Shown piece by piece: positions 8,628-17,808 of a stretch of 49,520 nt of DNA. This DNA comes from JBBQFC01 sp038321615 (lineage in GTDB: Bacteria; Bacteroidota; Bacteroidia; Flavobacteriales_D; Cryomorphaceae), in the NCBI GenBank assembly GCA_038321615.1, contig JBBQFC010000020.1:1-49520 (forward strand), in the 5' to 3' direction. Every line of letters starts with the position of its first letter. Within the stretch, counting starts at the first letter, position 1. The notes beneath the pieces are model-generated. The model had not been told where the DNA came from and made no database searches. It saw nothing but the letters and a program-made list of their open reading frames with translations. A program made the translations under genes and the position numbers.

Positions 8628-11600
8628 ATGGCCTTTAAGCCGATCGTATTCCTAATTTTCCTTTCGCCGGCTTTCCTGTGGGCGCAGATTTTAGATAGCT
8701 TCGATGACGGCGATTTTACGAACAACCCCACTTGGACTGGAGCGGATCCCTTCTTTCTTGTTGATGCTGGTGTATTGCGCAGCAACGCCCCGGGAGCTTC
8801 GAATTATTACCTTTCTACGTCTCAGAATTTAATGGACGATACCCGTTGGGAGTTTTTCATTAATCTCAATTTTTCAACTTCCGGTTCCAATTTTGTCGAG
8901 ATTTTTCTCACAGCAGATAATGCCGATCTCAATGCGGTGCAAAACGGCTATTTCCTGCGCTTCGGCGGCACCCCCGATGAGATTTCCTTTTTCAGGAAAA
9001 CGGCCGGCGCCAATCTTTTGCTTATCGATGGGGTAGATGGCACTACGGGTTCAAGCGCAAATAACGATTTCCTGATACGGGTCGATCGGACTGCAGCAGG
9101 AGAATGGATCGTCGACTATGCTCCAAACGCTGCGGAGCCTTACGTAGGATTGGGTGTTATCACCGATTTGGAATTGACAAGCACCTCGCATTTTGGATTT
9201 CGAATCGTGCAGTCTTCTGCGGCCGGCCCAATAGGCAATCACTTCTTCGACGATTTTTCTGTCAACCTTATTCCTGTTGACAATACTCCCCCTGTGGTTA
9301 TAGGTGCCGAAGCATTTAGCGTCAATTCTGTCAATTTGGGCTTCTCAGAACCAATGGATGAAGGATCGGCGAACGATGTGCAGAAATACAGCATCTCGCC
9401 CGATCTTGGCAATCCTGTTTCGGCCGGTTACAATCCTATTTTCAATACCGTGGCGCTTGGTTTTAATGGCAATTTTGAAAACGGTGTGACTTACGAATTA
9501 AGTATTCAAGGAGTAGCCGATCTGGCCGGAAATATTTCGGAGCTTCAAACCTTTCCAATCAGCTTTATAACTCCTGGAGTGGCCGCTTTTCGCGGCGTGG
9601 TAATCAATGAGCTCATGGCCGACCCAGCGCCATCGCAAGGCCTGCCGGAAGCGGAATACATAGAACTATTCAATGTTTCGAATGAATATTTTCAGTTGGC
9701 GAATTGGAAATTGGTCAACACTACCGTCGAGAAAGTGCTTCCAAATTACTTATTGGAGCCCGGCGGGTTTGTACTGCTGTGCAATTCAACCAACGCCGAT
9801 TTGCTCTCAACTTTTGGGTCCGTTATTTCGATCACTTCATTTACGGCTTTGACCAATTCGGGCGATAGTTTAACGCTGATCAATTCCAGCGGTGTGGTTA
9901 TCGATATCGTAGCTTACACGTCGGCTTGGTATGGAAACTCCGAATTTGCCGATGGGGGGTATGCGCTGGAGCAGATCAATCCGTTTACTCCTTGCACCGG
10001 TCGGGAGAATTGGTCGGCTTCGAATGGTCAAATGGGTGGTACGCCCGGTGCGGTAAATGCCATTTTCAATGATGCGCCCGATCTTGCACCACCTTATATA
10101 GTCTCCTATCAGCTCACAGGCGATGCCACCGTGGAGCTGGTTTTTTCCGAGCCGATGGACGCGTCATCGCTGGCGAATGGCGCGTATGCGATCGATCCTG
10201 AAAGTGCAGTCCTTTCGGTGGAAATCATACCCGATTTGCGAAGCATTATGTTGGAGTTTGGCGAACCCCTTTTGGCTGGTATCGATTATCAAATTAGTGT
10301 TTCCGGCATTACCGACTGTGCAGGAAATTCAATAGAAGCCACCGTATTGCCTGTGCTATTTGGCGCAGCTCCACTTCCCGGCGAATTGGTTTTCTCTGAG
10401 ATTTATCCTGACCCGAATCCGAGTATCGGCCTGCCTGAATTTGAGTATATCGAAGTGTTCAATGTTGGAAATCGAAGTTTATCGCTCGCGGGAGTCCAGG
10501 TGAACGATAGAACATTGGCCGGCACTGATGTTTTGGTTCCGGGCGCCTACGCGCTATTGCTGGATCCTGCAGCTCTGGTTGCCTTTACCGGTTTCCCCGG
10601 CATCCGGTACACTTCTACTTTCAGCAGTTCCTACTTGACCAATGCCGGTCGCGAACTTGTGCTTTCATCGCCTTCAGGTATAATTCTCGATCGGGTAGCC
10701 TACGATTTAAGTTGGTACGGAAGCGGGGAATTTGACGATGGTGGCTATAGCATCGAGCGGCGAAATATTTTAGAACCTTGTCGCGGTCGCGAAAATTGGG
10801 GAGCTGGCACGGCAGATATCGGGGGAACTCCCGGCAGTCAAAATGCGCTTTATACCGAAGATTTCGATCAAGAACCGCCCTTGCTGCTTTCCGCCGCTGT
10901 GATCGACCCCAACACCGTAGAATTGCTGTTGTCGGAGCAATGCGATAGCCTAAGTCTGTCTTTAGCCGAGATTGCTATCGACCCATTCATTGCGCTGGCG
11001 AGCAGGGTGATTTCGCCCAATCAATTGGATCGACTCCAGCTCATTCTGGCCGATCCGCTGTTGGTTAATACATTTTACACGATGCAAATATCGGGAGTGC
11101 TCGACTGCTCGCTCAATGGTTCTGCTGAACCAATGACAGTCGAATTTGGAATACCCGATACCGCTTTGGCGGGCGATTTCTTAATCAATGAAGTGCTTTT
11201 CAATCCGCGCACCGGAGGTGTCGATTTTGTGGAACTCGTTAATACCAGCGCGAAAATTCTCAATTTGCAAAATTGGTTCTTGCAAAATCAAGATGGCTCC
11301 ACCCGCGCGATTGCCACCGAAGTTCTTCCGGTAAATCCCGGTGCTTACATCGTACTCGCCAGTAATCCAACCAACATCAATCAGGAATATCCTTTTGGGC
11401 AACCGGAGAACTTCTACCAAATGGAATCGTTGCCTGCGTATAACAATGAATCGGGCAGCGTAAGACTTTTAAACCCTACCGCCGAAGTAATGGATTTATT
11501 CGATTATTCAGATGATTATCACTTTGCGCTGCTCAATAGTTTCAAGGGCGTTTCGCTGGAGCGAATAAGCTGGACTATTCCTACAAATAGTTCATTTAAC

Positions 11601-11996
11601 TGGACATCGGCATCGCAGAGCGAAGGTTTTGCCACGCCCGGAAAGCGCAACAGTCAGTACAATCCAGAAGGGGTGGCGAGCGCCCAATTTCAATTGGTTA
11701 AAGAAGTGTTCAGTCCCGACAACGACGGGTTTGAAGACGTTCTCCGCATCAATTACCGCTTGCAGGGCTCCGATTACCTTGCCACGGTAACGATTTACGA
11801 TCGCCGAGGCCGCAAAATTCGCTCGGTGATGAACAATTTCTTGTTAAGCACCGAAGGCACCATTACGTGGGACGGCATTGACGATCGCGGCTCCAAAGCG
11901 CGCATCGGCCCGCATATTGTGTTCGTGGAAATTTTTAACCCTTCCGGAAATACCGAAGCTTTTAAGCTACCTTGTGTGGTGGCGGGCAGGTTTTAA
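8628..11996 (+). CDS. Lamin-tail-domain surface protein with Ig-like and FlgD-like C-terminal domains
   Basis: A 1122-residue secreted protein. ATG 8628 places a normal signal peptide first (MAFKPIVFLIFLSPAFLWAQ); the frame is open upstream, but those residues would bury it. Order: a concanavalin-like N-terminus (about 20-210), an SbsA-type Ig-like domain (216-320, FSEPMDEGSANDV), a first lamin-tail domain (322-450, VINELMADPAP), a second Ig-like domain (487-583, FSEPMDASSLANG), a second lamin-tail domain (586-710, VFSEIYPDPNP), a degenerate Ig-like repeat, a third lamin-tail domain (from 850, LINEVLFNP), and a FlgD-like Ig domain at 1024-1122 (VFSPDNDGFEDVL, TITWDGIDDRG). Such proteins are often T9SS cargo, but the C-terminus is not a clear type A or B signal. 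Likely surface or adhesive role; partner unknown. Confidence 0.85.
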   Translation: MAFKPIVFLIFLSPAFLWAQILDSFDDGDFTNNPTWTGADPFFLVDAGVLRSNAPGASNYYLSTSQNLMDDTRWEFFINLNFSTSGSNFVEIFLTADNADLNAVQNGYFLRFGGTPDEISFFRKTAGANLLLIDGVDGTTGSSANNDFLIRVDRTAAGEWIVDYAPNAAEPYVGLGVITDLELTSTSHFGFRIVQSSAAGPIGNHFFDDFSVNLIPVDNTPPVVIGAEAFSVNSVNLGFSEPMDEGSANDVQKYSISPDLGNPVSAGYNPIFNTVALGFNGNFENGVTYELSIQGVADLAGNISELQTFPISFITPGVAAFRGVVINELMADPAPSQGLPEAEYIELFNVSNEYFQLANWKLVNTTVEKVLPNYLLEPGGFVLLCNSTNADLLSTFGSVISITSFTALTNSGDSLTLINSSGVVIDIVAYTSAWYGNSEFADGGYALEQINPFTPCTGRENWSASNGQMGGTPGAVNAIFNDAPDLAPPYIVSYQLTGDATVELVFSEPMDASSLANGAYAIDPESAVLSVEIIPDLRSIMLEFGEPLLAGIDYQISVSGITDCAGNSIEATVLPVLFGAAPLPGELVFSEIYPDPNPSIGLPEFEYIEVFNVGNRSLSLAGVQVNDRTLAGTDVLVPGAYALLLDPAALVAFTGFPGIRYTSTFSSSYLTNAGRELVLSSPSGIILDRVAYDLSWYGSGEFDDGGYSIERRNILEPCRGRENWGAGTADIGGTPGSQNALYTEDFDQEPPLLLSAAVIDPNTVELLLSEQCDSLSLSLAEIAIDPFIALASRVISPNQLDRLQLILADPLLVNTFYTMQISGVLDCSLNGSAEPMTVEFGIPDTALAGDFLINEVLFNPRTGGVDFVELVNTSAKILNLQNWFLQNQDGSTRAIATEVLPVNPGAYIVLASNPTNINQEYPFGQPENFYQMESLPAYNNESGSVRLLNPTAEVMDLFDYSDDYHFALLNSFKGVSLERISWTIPTNSSFNWTSASQSEGFATPGKRNSQYNPEGVASAQFQLVKEVFSPDNDGFEDVLRINYRLQGSDYLATVTIYDRRGRKIRSVMNNFLLSTEGTITWDGIDDRGSKARIGPHIVFVEIFNPSGNTEAFKLPCVVAGRF

Positions 11997-12006
11997 TTTG
12001 GCTCAA

Positions 12007-13167
12007 ATGATTATGCAATCACTCCAACTTTTCCCTGACAAACTCGCCGACTTCGGCACTACGATCTTCACCGTAATGAGCGAATTAGCCAATAAGCACG
12101 GTGCCATTAATCTTTCGCAGGGGTTTCCCAATTTCCCGGTCGACGGGGAGCTTATCGGATTGGTAAATAAGCACATGCGCGAAGGCAAAAACCAGTATGC
12201 GCCAATGGCGGGCGTGGCCGACTTGCGCCAAAAAATCAGTGATAAAGTACTTGCCGCGACTGGAACACATTACGCTCCCGATTTGGAAATTACCGTAACG
12301 GCGGGTGCTACGCAAGCCATTTTCACGGCCGTGGCAGCAACTGTATCGTCCGGCGATGAAGTAATCATGTTCGCCCCGGCATATGATTGCTATGCGCCTG
12401 CGGTGCGGCTCTATGGCGGTATTCCTGTTTTTATCGACTTGCTAGCTCCCGAATTCAAAGTCGATTGGGAAGCAGTGCGAAGCGCGGTAACGCCCCGTAC
12501 CCGGCTGATGATAGTCAATACGCCGCATAACCCATCGGCTACGGTATGGACTAAGGCCGATATGCTCCAACTCGGGCAAATACTCGATGAAACGGATATT
12601 TTACTAATCAGCGACGAGGTGTATGAACACATTATATTCGACGGGGTGGAGCATTGGAGCGCCGCTCGATTTGATGCGCTCGCAGCTCGAACGTTTTTAA
12701 TCGCAAGCTTCGGCAAGACCTTTCATGCTACAGGGTGGAAGGCGGGCTACGTATGCGCCCCTGAAGCATTGATGAGCCGCTTCCGCAAAATTCACCAGTA
12801 CTTGGTGTTTTCTGTAAACACTCCGGTGCAATATGCCCTGGCCGATTATTTGGAAGAGCCCGCCCGCTATCAGTCTGTGGCAGCTTTTTACCAAGCCAAG
12901 CGAGACTTGTTTTTAGATGCGCTGCAAGGATCGCGCTTTACCTATCTACCCGCCCAGGGGGCCTATTTTCAGGTGCTCGACTACCGGGCAATCAGCGATG
13001 AATTGGAAGCCGATTTTGCCCGCAGGCTTACCATCGAATCGAAGGTAGCCGCCATACCCTTTAGCGGGTTTTACCCCAAGGAACGCGAACAGCGCATCCT
13101 TCGATTTTGCTTCGCTAAAACCGATGAGACCATTCTCCAAGCCGCCGAAATACTTCGAAACCTATGA
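12007..13167 (+). CDS. ybdL: Methionine aminotransferase (YbdL-like, PLP fold type I)
   Basis: A class I/II aminotransferase of 386 residues. The PLP-binding lysine lies in SFGKTFHATGWK (about K237), and the fold-type I landmarks NTPHNPSATVW and ISDEVYEHIIFDG are present. The N-terminus INLSQGFPNFPVD is typical of YbdL / glutamine transaminase K-like enzymes, which convert 4-methylthio-2-oxobutanoate to methionine, often with glutamine as amino donor. The next gene, an omega-amidase overlapping by 4 bases, would remove the resulting 2-oxoglutaramate, which strongly supports this assignment. ATG 12007 is chosen; ATG 12013 is an alternative. A frame open upstream to 11878 lies inside the preceding gene and is discarded. 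Confidence 0.9.
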   Translation: MIMQSLQLFPDKLADFGTTIFTVMSELANKHGAINLSQGFPNFPVDGELIGLVNKHMREGKNQYAPMAGVADLRQKISDKVLAATGTHYAPDLEITVTAGATQAIFTAVAATVSSGDEVIMFAPAYDCYAPAVRLYGGIPVFIDLLAPEFKVDWEAVRSAVTPRTRLMIVNTPHNPSATVWTKADMLQLGQILDETDILLISDEVYEHIIFDGVEHWSAARFDALAARTFLIASFGKTFHATGWKAGYVCAPEALMSRFRKIHQYLVFSVNTPVQYALADYLEEPARYQSVAAFYQAKRDLFLDALQGSRFTYLPAQGAYFQVLDYRAISDELEADFARRLTIESKVAAIPFSGFYPKEREQRILRFCFAKTDETILQAAEILRNL

Positions 13168-13958
13168 GCAGCCCGATTAGTGAAAAGCTTAAAGTAGCCT
13201 TGCTACAATGTCCTTTAGAATGGGAAAATCCCGCTGCCAATCGCCTGCGGTTTGATCAATGGTTTCGCAGCATCGAAGCGCGACAGGACCTTATTGTAAT
13301 CCCCGAAATGTTCAGCACGGGCTTCACCATGAATGCTGCCGGCACAGCCGAAACCATGAAAGGCGATACCGTAAAATGGCTTTGCGAGCACTCGGCCGAT
13401 AAGGATGCCGTAATTTGCGGAAGTCTGATAATAAAAGAGCGGGGTAAATTCTACAACCGCTTCATTTGGGCGGAGCGGGGCAAGATAAAGTGGGCATACG
13501 ATAAGCGCCATTTATTTGCCCTGGCGGGCGAGAACGAGATATTCACCAAAGGCAGAAAGCTATCATCAGCCATCGATTTTGGACCCTGGAAGGTAATGCC
13601 CCGTATATGCTACGATCTTCGGTTTCCGGTGTGGAATAGAAGTACGCAGAGCCACATTCAAATATACGTAGCCAATTGGCCCGCAGCACGCATAGCCGCG
13701 TGGGACACCTTGCTCAAGGCGCGAGCTATTGAAAATCAATGCTACGTAATTGGTGTCAACCGCGTGGGTATTGATGGAAATGGCCACGCTTATCCCGGTC
13801 ATTCGGCAGTTTACAATGCATTGGGCAAAAGCATCACGCCTGAAGCAAACATCGACCCGGAATGGATTTACGCGGAGCTGGAGCTCAGCCATGTGGCTCA
13901 ACTGCGCGCGAAACTTCCTTTTGCTTTGGAAGCTGATGAATTCCGCGTAAAGCTTTAG
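13164..13958 (+). CDS. yafV: Omega-amidase (nitrilase family, YafV/Nit2-like)
   Basis: A 264-residue carbon-nitrogen hydrolase. The Glu-Lys-Cys triad is visible: E48 in VIPEMFSTGF, K114 in YDKRHLFAL and C149 in PRICYDLRFPVW. The last motif is the YafV/Nit2 form. The enzyme hydrolyses 2-oxoglutaramate (or 2-oxosuccinamate) to 2-oxoglutarate and ammonia, pulling glutamine transamination forward. Its ATG overlaps the stop of the aminotransferase (ATGA), so the two are translationally coupled. Together they form the glutamine transaminase / omega-amidase module of methionine salvage. It converges with the Ig-like lipoprotein gene, 4 bases away. Confidence 0.92.
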   Translation: MSSPISEKLKVALLQCPLEWENPAANRLRFDQWFRSIEARQDLIVIPEMFSTGFTMNAAGTAETMKGDTVKWLCEHSADKDAVICGSLIIKERGKFYNRFIWAERGKIKWAYDKRHLFALAGENEIFTKGRKLSSAIDFGPWKVMPRICYDLRFPVWNRSTQSHIQIYVANWPAARIAAWDTLLKARAIENQCYVIGVNRVGIDGNGHAYPGHSAVYNALGKSITPEANIDPEWIYAELELSHVAQLRAKLPFALEADEFRVKL

Positions 13959-13962
13959 GAAT

Positions 13963-15576
13963 TTATCTTTTCCATTCCACGTCGAGCACCCAATTACTGC
14001 GCACTTCAAAGCCACCTGCGTAGATCGCTATTGCTTCGGGTTGGAGCTTTGCTGCATATCGGCCTGTGGTCCAGTCGCCGCCTTGATCGGAGTCGTACAC
14101 CAGGCGCATTTCGTATTTCCCGGGCTCCAGGCGTTTGTAGTTCTGCGCGAAATTCCCGCTGAAGCTTTCCTTGATTACAAGGACTCCCTTCGCATCGCGA
14201 ATTTCTAATACGCGCCCTGTTTCCGTATTCGTGCTGTCGCGAATGATCAGATTAACCGCTCCATAATATTCGCTGTCTTGAAGCGTAAACCGCATTACCA
14301 AGCTGTCGCTATAACTTCCGAAAATGTCGCGGAAAGCACCAGGTTTTGCTTTGAACTCATAGGTCGAGCTGCTTTGCAAAGGTGCATCGACGATAATTTC
14401 CCGATCCAAATCGCGGCGCAGAAAGTCTTTGGGATAAACGCGCACGCTGTCTTCGTAAAAATACGCCAACGATGAATCTACTTCGCTGAGTGGGTTGCTG
14501 AATTTGAGTGCAAAATTGCGTCCCAGGGGCATCCGCCCCGCTACCGTATTGGACCGTACTTGGAGTTTAGCTTTTTCGCGGAAGCGTTTGTCGATCTCTA
14601 TATTCCAGTCGAGGGTATCGCGGTATAAGGCGCCGTCGCTGATTAAAACCGTAATTTCTTCAATCTCATTGTCCGGTGGAAGCTGCAGCCAGGACATCAG
14701 GCTATCTCCGCGGGGACTGATATAATTTTTTGCCAGAAAGGGCTCTTTGCTATCGGGATCGATGAATCGGATTTCGGCGTTCGGAGCCGGCACATTGAAT
14801 ACCACCAAATGGAAGCCGTAGTCGCGTTGGGTTTTATTGGCCACATACTGTATGGTGTCTGATTCTAAAAAGTTGCGCAGCAACAATGGGCTTAAGCTAT
14901 CGGCAGGAATGGATACCACCAGTGAATCGGAAAAAGCGATGCGCTCCGGTGGCCCATTGTAGAGGTAATTATTGTTTTTCTCCGCAAGGGTAAACAGTTT
15001 ATATGTGCCAGGCGGTAAAAAGTCGAGTTCAAATCGGCCGCTGGAGTCGGAAAAGGCGAAGTAATCGGGCAGAGAAGTGAACGGGAGCGAGTCCAGGTCG
15101 TTCACATAAAGCATTACGCCAGAACCTGCTGTGGGTTTGCTGTCGATGGCATCTGCAATCGATCCTGAAATGTGAAGGGAATCGAGGAAATCGCCGGTGG
15201 AGAATACAAATCGCATATTTCCAGCAATGTTTCCTTCATTGAGATCCTGTATGGCCTTGCCGAAATTGAATTGATAAGTGGTATTTGCCTTAAGTGTGTC
15301 TGTCCACGACACGGTAAGCGTCTTGCGCTTCAGCCCGTAAGTTGGCTTGGTTTTAAGCGTCGGCGATACGATAATCTGTCCGGTGAAATCTTTGATTTCA
15401 ACGTATTCATCAAAAGTTATGGAGAAGCTGTTTCCTGAGAAATTAAGCGCATAATTCAGGGGGAAACTCTCGATTACCTCAGGTGGTTGGGTATCTTTGA
15501 GACCACCCGTAGGTTGACCATCGCGCGCGCAGGCGAGCAAAATCAAGGCGCCAAATATATAGGTAAGCCTTTTCAG
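13963..15576 (-). CDS. Ig-like (SbsA/Big_5) domain lipoprotein, probable CTG start
   Basis: A conserved Bacteroidota surface lipoprotein. With the CTG at 15576 as start, it has 537 residues and a full lipoprotein signal peptide: KRLTYIFGALILLA followed by the lipidation cysteine. The first ordinary alternative start, TTG at 15546, would leave only five residues before that cysteine. The CTG sits in CTGA overlapping the stop of msrC, exactly where a coupled ATGA start would be expected. The mature part opens with an SbsA-type Ig-like domain (DTQPPEVIESFPLNYAL, FSITFDEYVEI) to about residue 125, followed by a carboxypeptidase-regulatory-like segment (SGSIADAIDSKP, GRFELDFLPPGTYKLF) and beta-rich repeats. 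Anchored in a membrane facing the periplasm or surface; exact function unknown. Confidence 0.85.
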   Translation of the reverse strand: MKRLTYIFGALILLACARDGQPTGGLKDTQPPEVIESFPLNYALNFSGNSFSITFDEYVEIKDFTGQIIVSPTLKTKPTYGLKRKTLTVSWTDTLKANTTYQFNFGKAIQDLNEGNIAGNMRFVFSTGDFLDSLHISGSIADAIDSKPTAGSGVMLYVNDLDSLPFTSLPDYFAFSDSSGRFELDFLPPGTYKLFTLAEKNNNYLYNGPPERIAFSDSLVVSIPADSLSPLLLRNFLESDTIQYVANKTQRDYGFHLVVFNVPAPNAEIRFIDPDSKEPFLAKNYISPRGDSLMSWLQLPPDNEIEEITVLISDGALYRDTLDWNIEIDKRFREKAKLQVRSNTVAGRMPLGRNFALKFSNPLSEVDSSLAYFYEDSVRVYPKDFLRRDLDREIIVDAPLQSSSTYEFKAKPGAFRDIFGSYSDSLVMRFTLQDSEYYGAVNLIIRDSTNTETGRVLEIRDAKGVLVIKESFSGNFAQNYKRLEPGKYEMRLVYDSDQGGDWTTGRYAAKLQPEAIAIYAGGFEVRSNWVLDVEWKR

Positions 15577-16034
15577 ACTGTAACGTTTGCAGGTACGGTA
15601 AGCAGTTGAGCTACTGCCTCGAGTAAGAAGCGGTCGTCTTCTTTGAAATGATCGGGTAGATCGCTATCGGCATCGAGCACCCCTATTACCTCGCCTTTAG
15701 AGTTGCGCAGGGGCACAACTAATTCGGAAGTTGAAGCGGCATTGCAGGCTATGTGCCCGGGAAAGGCATGCACATCGGGTACCATGAGGGTAACATTTTG
15801 AGACCAAGCCGCTCCGCACACCCCTTTTCCGCGGCCTATTCGTGTGCAAGCAACAGGGCCTTGAAAGGGGCCGAGCACCAATTGATTTCCCTTCACGAGG
15901 TAGAAACCCACCCAAAAGTATCCGGGCAGTTCCTTTAAAATGGCGGCCGTATTAGCAAGATTAGCGATGAAATCTTCCTCGCCTGTTATTACCCCGCCTA
16001 TCTGCTGCAAGGCAGTATTGTGATGCGCATTCAT
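15573..16034 (-). CDS. msrC: Free methionine-(R)-sulfoxide reductase (GAF domain)
   Basis: A 153-residue single GAF-domain protein. It reduces free L-methionine-(R)-sulfoxide to methionine at the expense of thioredoxin. The family's three cysteines are present: C63 in GPVACTRIGRGKG, C73 in GVCGAAW and C97 in FPGHIACNAAS, together with the WVGFYLVKG and LGPFQGP motifs. The usual DSAS after the third cysteine is NAAS here, a mild deviation. ATG 16034 is preferred to the TTG at 16052. It lies downstream of comF, and its stop overlaps the probable CTG start of the next lipoprotein. It is one of several methionine-related genes in this stretch. Confidence 0.92.
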   Translation of the reverse strand: MNAHHNTALQQIGGVITGEEDFIANLANTAAILKELPGYFWVGFYLVKGNQLVLGPFQGPVACTRIGRGKGVCGAAWSQNVTLMVPDVHAFPGHIACNAASTSELVVPLRNSKGEVIGVLDADSDLPDHFKEDDRFLLEAVAQLLTVPANVTV

Positions 16035-16052
16035 GGCGGCAAAGATAGCCAA

Positions 16053-16784
16053 TTAGGCTGTAGCCAATGTAAGGATGGTAAGCTTGCGGACACCGGCTGC
16101 CAGCAATTTCCGACCGCAAGCTTCGAGCGTAGCTCCGGTGGTTACCACGTCGTCGATTAGCCAAATATGACGCCCCAAAAGGGCGTCGTGATCCACGACT
16201 TCAAATATATCCGACACGTTTTCCCAACGTTCATAGCGGGCTTTCCGCGTTTGGGTGGTATTGGCCACCAAGCGTTTTAAGGCAATCTTATCGACAGGTA
16301 TTTCTAAGATTTCACTCATACCCATTGATATAACTACCGATTGATTAAATCCACGGAGTTTTTCCTTTTCGGGATGGAGTGGTAGGGGTATAATGAGATC
16401 GCTCAGCGGGTAACCGTCGGTTAAAAGGTCTTTGGCAAACAATCTTCCCAAGAGAAGGCCTAATTCTTGGCGCCCATCGTATTTTAATTGATGGAGAAGT
16501 TCCTGTGCAGCGTTGCCTTTTCTGAAATCCAGAAAGGCAGTAGCGTGCTGTAAGGGCAACCTGACCTTGAATTTTTGGGTTACCACATTCTCTTCCAGCC
16601 GGTGGAAGTTGGTGCGGGGCAATTTTTTTTCACATTGCAGACAGAGCAGGTTCTCTGTGCGGTGCAAACTCGTATGGCACACGGCGCAAGGATTTGGAAA
16701 TAGTAGGTGCGAGACGTCTTGCATCCAATCAAAATTGTACTTTCGTGTCGGTTTTGGCAGAAGTATAATTTCGGATTCACCCAT
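16053..16784 (-). CDS. ComF family phosphoribosyltransferase-like protein
   Basis: About 243 residues from ATG 16784. The N-terminal zinc ribbon has two CxxC pairs (CAVC and CLQC, about residues 33-55). The C-terminal type I phosphoribosyltransferase domain has the PRPP loop WLIDDVVTTGATLEACGRKL near residue 205. In naturally competent bacteria ComF is needed for DNA uptake across the inner membrane; the catalytic activity of the family is unclear. An upstream extension to 16850 overlaps the divergent gene and is rejected. It is followed at once by msrC. The minus strand upstream shows TTTGGGCTTC like that before asd, a possible shared promoter or leader element. Confidence 0.9.
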   Translation of the reverse strand: MGESEIILLPKPTRKYNFDWMQDVSHLLFPNPCAVCHTSLHRTENLLCLQCEKKLPRTNFHRLEENVVTQKFKVRLPLQHATAFLDFRKGNAAQELLHQLKYDGRQELGLLLGRLFAKDLLTDGYPLSDLIIPLPLHPEKEKLRGFNQSVVISMGMSEILEIPVDKIALKRLVANTTQTRKARYERWENVSDIFEVVDHDALLGRHIWLIDDVVTTGATLEACGRKLLAAGVRKLTILTLATA

Positions 16785-16835
16785 GTTGCGGAATTTTTTT
16801 GAAGCCCAAACTTGTCGCACTAAAAGTAAACACGA

Positions 16836-17747
16836 ATGGCTGAAAATCAAGACAAATCGAATAGGAAATACCTTATAATAATTGGAATCTTAGCGCTGTT
16901 ATGCGTTGTACTTGGTGTAATGCAGTTTCAGAACCGCACTGAAATCATTACGCGCACAGAAACCGTGAGCAATTTGGAGATTGAACAGTTGCAATTGAAA
17001 AACGAATTGCAGGATATGCTCATCCAATACGATACGGTGAATGTGAACAACGAGCGGCTGAACGCCGAAATTCTCGGACAGCAGGAGCAAATAAAGGAAA
17101 TGCTCAAGCAGATAGAGAAGCATAAAGATGACGCCTATATTATGTCGAAGCTCAAGAAAGAGACGGCAACGCTGCGTGAGATTATGAAGGGTTATCTGGT
17201 TACCATCGACTCGCTCAACACGATGAATGTAACCCTCAAAAAGGACAATCAGAATTTGGTCACGGAGCTGTCGCAAACGAAAACGCAGAAACAGCAACTG
17301 GAATCGAGTAAAAAAGATTTGGAAACCATCGTGGCTACCGGATCGGTACTCAACGCCACCGGCATAACCAGTGTGGGTTTACGTGTGCGCAACAATGGGA
17401 ATCAAGTAGAAGTTAACCGCGCTAACAAGACCGAAGCGGTTCGAACCTGCGCTAAAATCGGGGAAAACCGTATTTCACAAGCGGGTAAAAAAGTCCTGTA
17501 CCTTCGAATTATTACCCCTGATGGTGTAGTGCTCGAAAGCACGGATGGGTCGGACGCCTCGTTCGAATTCGACGGGGTGAGCGGTAAATACAGCGTGAAG
17601 CGTAATATCGATTATGACAATCAGGCTCAGGAAGTATGCATTTTTTACAATGTAAACGATCCCGAAACTCTTCCGACCGGTCAATACATCGTTCAGCTCT
17701 ACGAAGCCGGCATGCTCATTGGGAAATCAACCATTGATTTGAAATAA
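16836..17747 (+). CDS. Membrane-anchored coiled-coil protein of unknown function
   Basis: 303 residues. Residues 12-30 (YLIIIGILALLCVVLGVMQF) form one transmembrane helix. Residues 38-165 form a long coiled coil rich in L, K, Q and E. The C-terminal 130 residues are a beta-rich globular domain (TGITSVGLRVRNNGNQVEVN, LYLRIITPDG, YIVQLYEAGMLIGKS). This layout matches a conserved Bacteroidota hypothetical; the C-terminal part probably lies in the periplasm. No catalytic motif is seen. Divergent from comF across 51 bases. Downstream are a 62-base tandem repeat carrying short GCTG-CAGC hairpins with T7 runs, which may end its transcript, and the convergent barrel gene. Confidence 0.75.
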   Translation: MAENQDKSNRKYLIIIGILALLCVVLGVMQFQNRTEIITRTETVSNLEIEQLQLKNELQDMLIQYDTVNVNNERLNAEILGQQEQIKEMLKQIEKHKDDAYIMSKLKKETATLREIMKGYLVTIDSLNTMNVTLKKDNQNLVTELSQTKTQKQQLESSKKDLETIVATGSVLNATGITSVGLRVRNNGNQVEVNRANKTEAVRTCAKIGENRISQAGKKVLYLRIITPDGVVLESTDGSDASFEFDGVSGKYSVKRNIDYDNQAQEVCIFYNVNDPETLPTGQYIVQLYEAGMLIGKSTIDLK

Positions 17748-17756
17748 GGCGCGTGC

Positions 17757-17806
17757 CTAAAAAAACGCCCTTACCTGAGCCGTGCCGGTATGCAAGAGCT
17801 AAGCTG
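17757..17806 (-). pseudogene. Relic duplicate of the 3' end of the outer membrane barrel gene
   Basis: Read on the minus strand, this segment encodes HTGTAQVRAFF followed by TAG, the same 11 residues and stop as the real C-terminus ending at 17975. The differences there are synonymous (GCG for GCT, TTT for TTC). Further upstream, similarity fades through an AGCT(A/T)AG block and a TAG interrupts the frame. The relic lies 218 bases downstream of the true stop, with two tandem 62-base repeats in between. It is a displaced copy of the gene end. Confidence 0.85.
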
Positions 17807-17808
17807 CA

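Noticed and set aside
11878..12006. Extended N-terminus of the methionine aminotransferase
   Set aside because: It lies inside the lamin-tail protein gene in another frame; family members start near the ATG at 12007.
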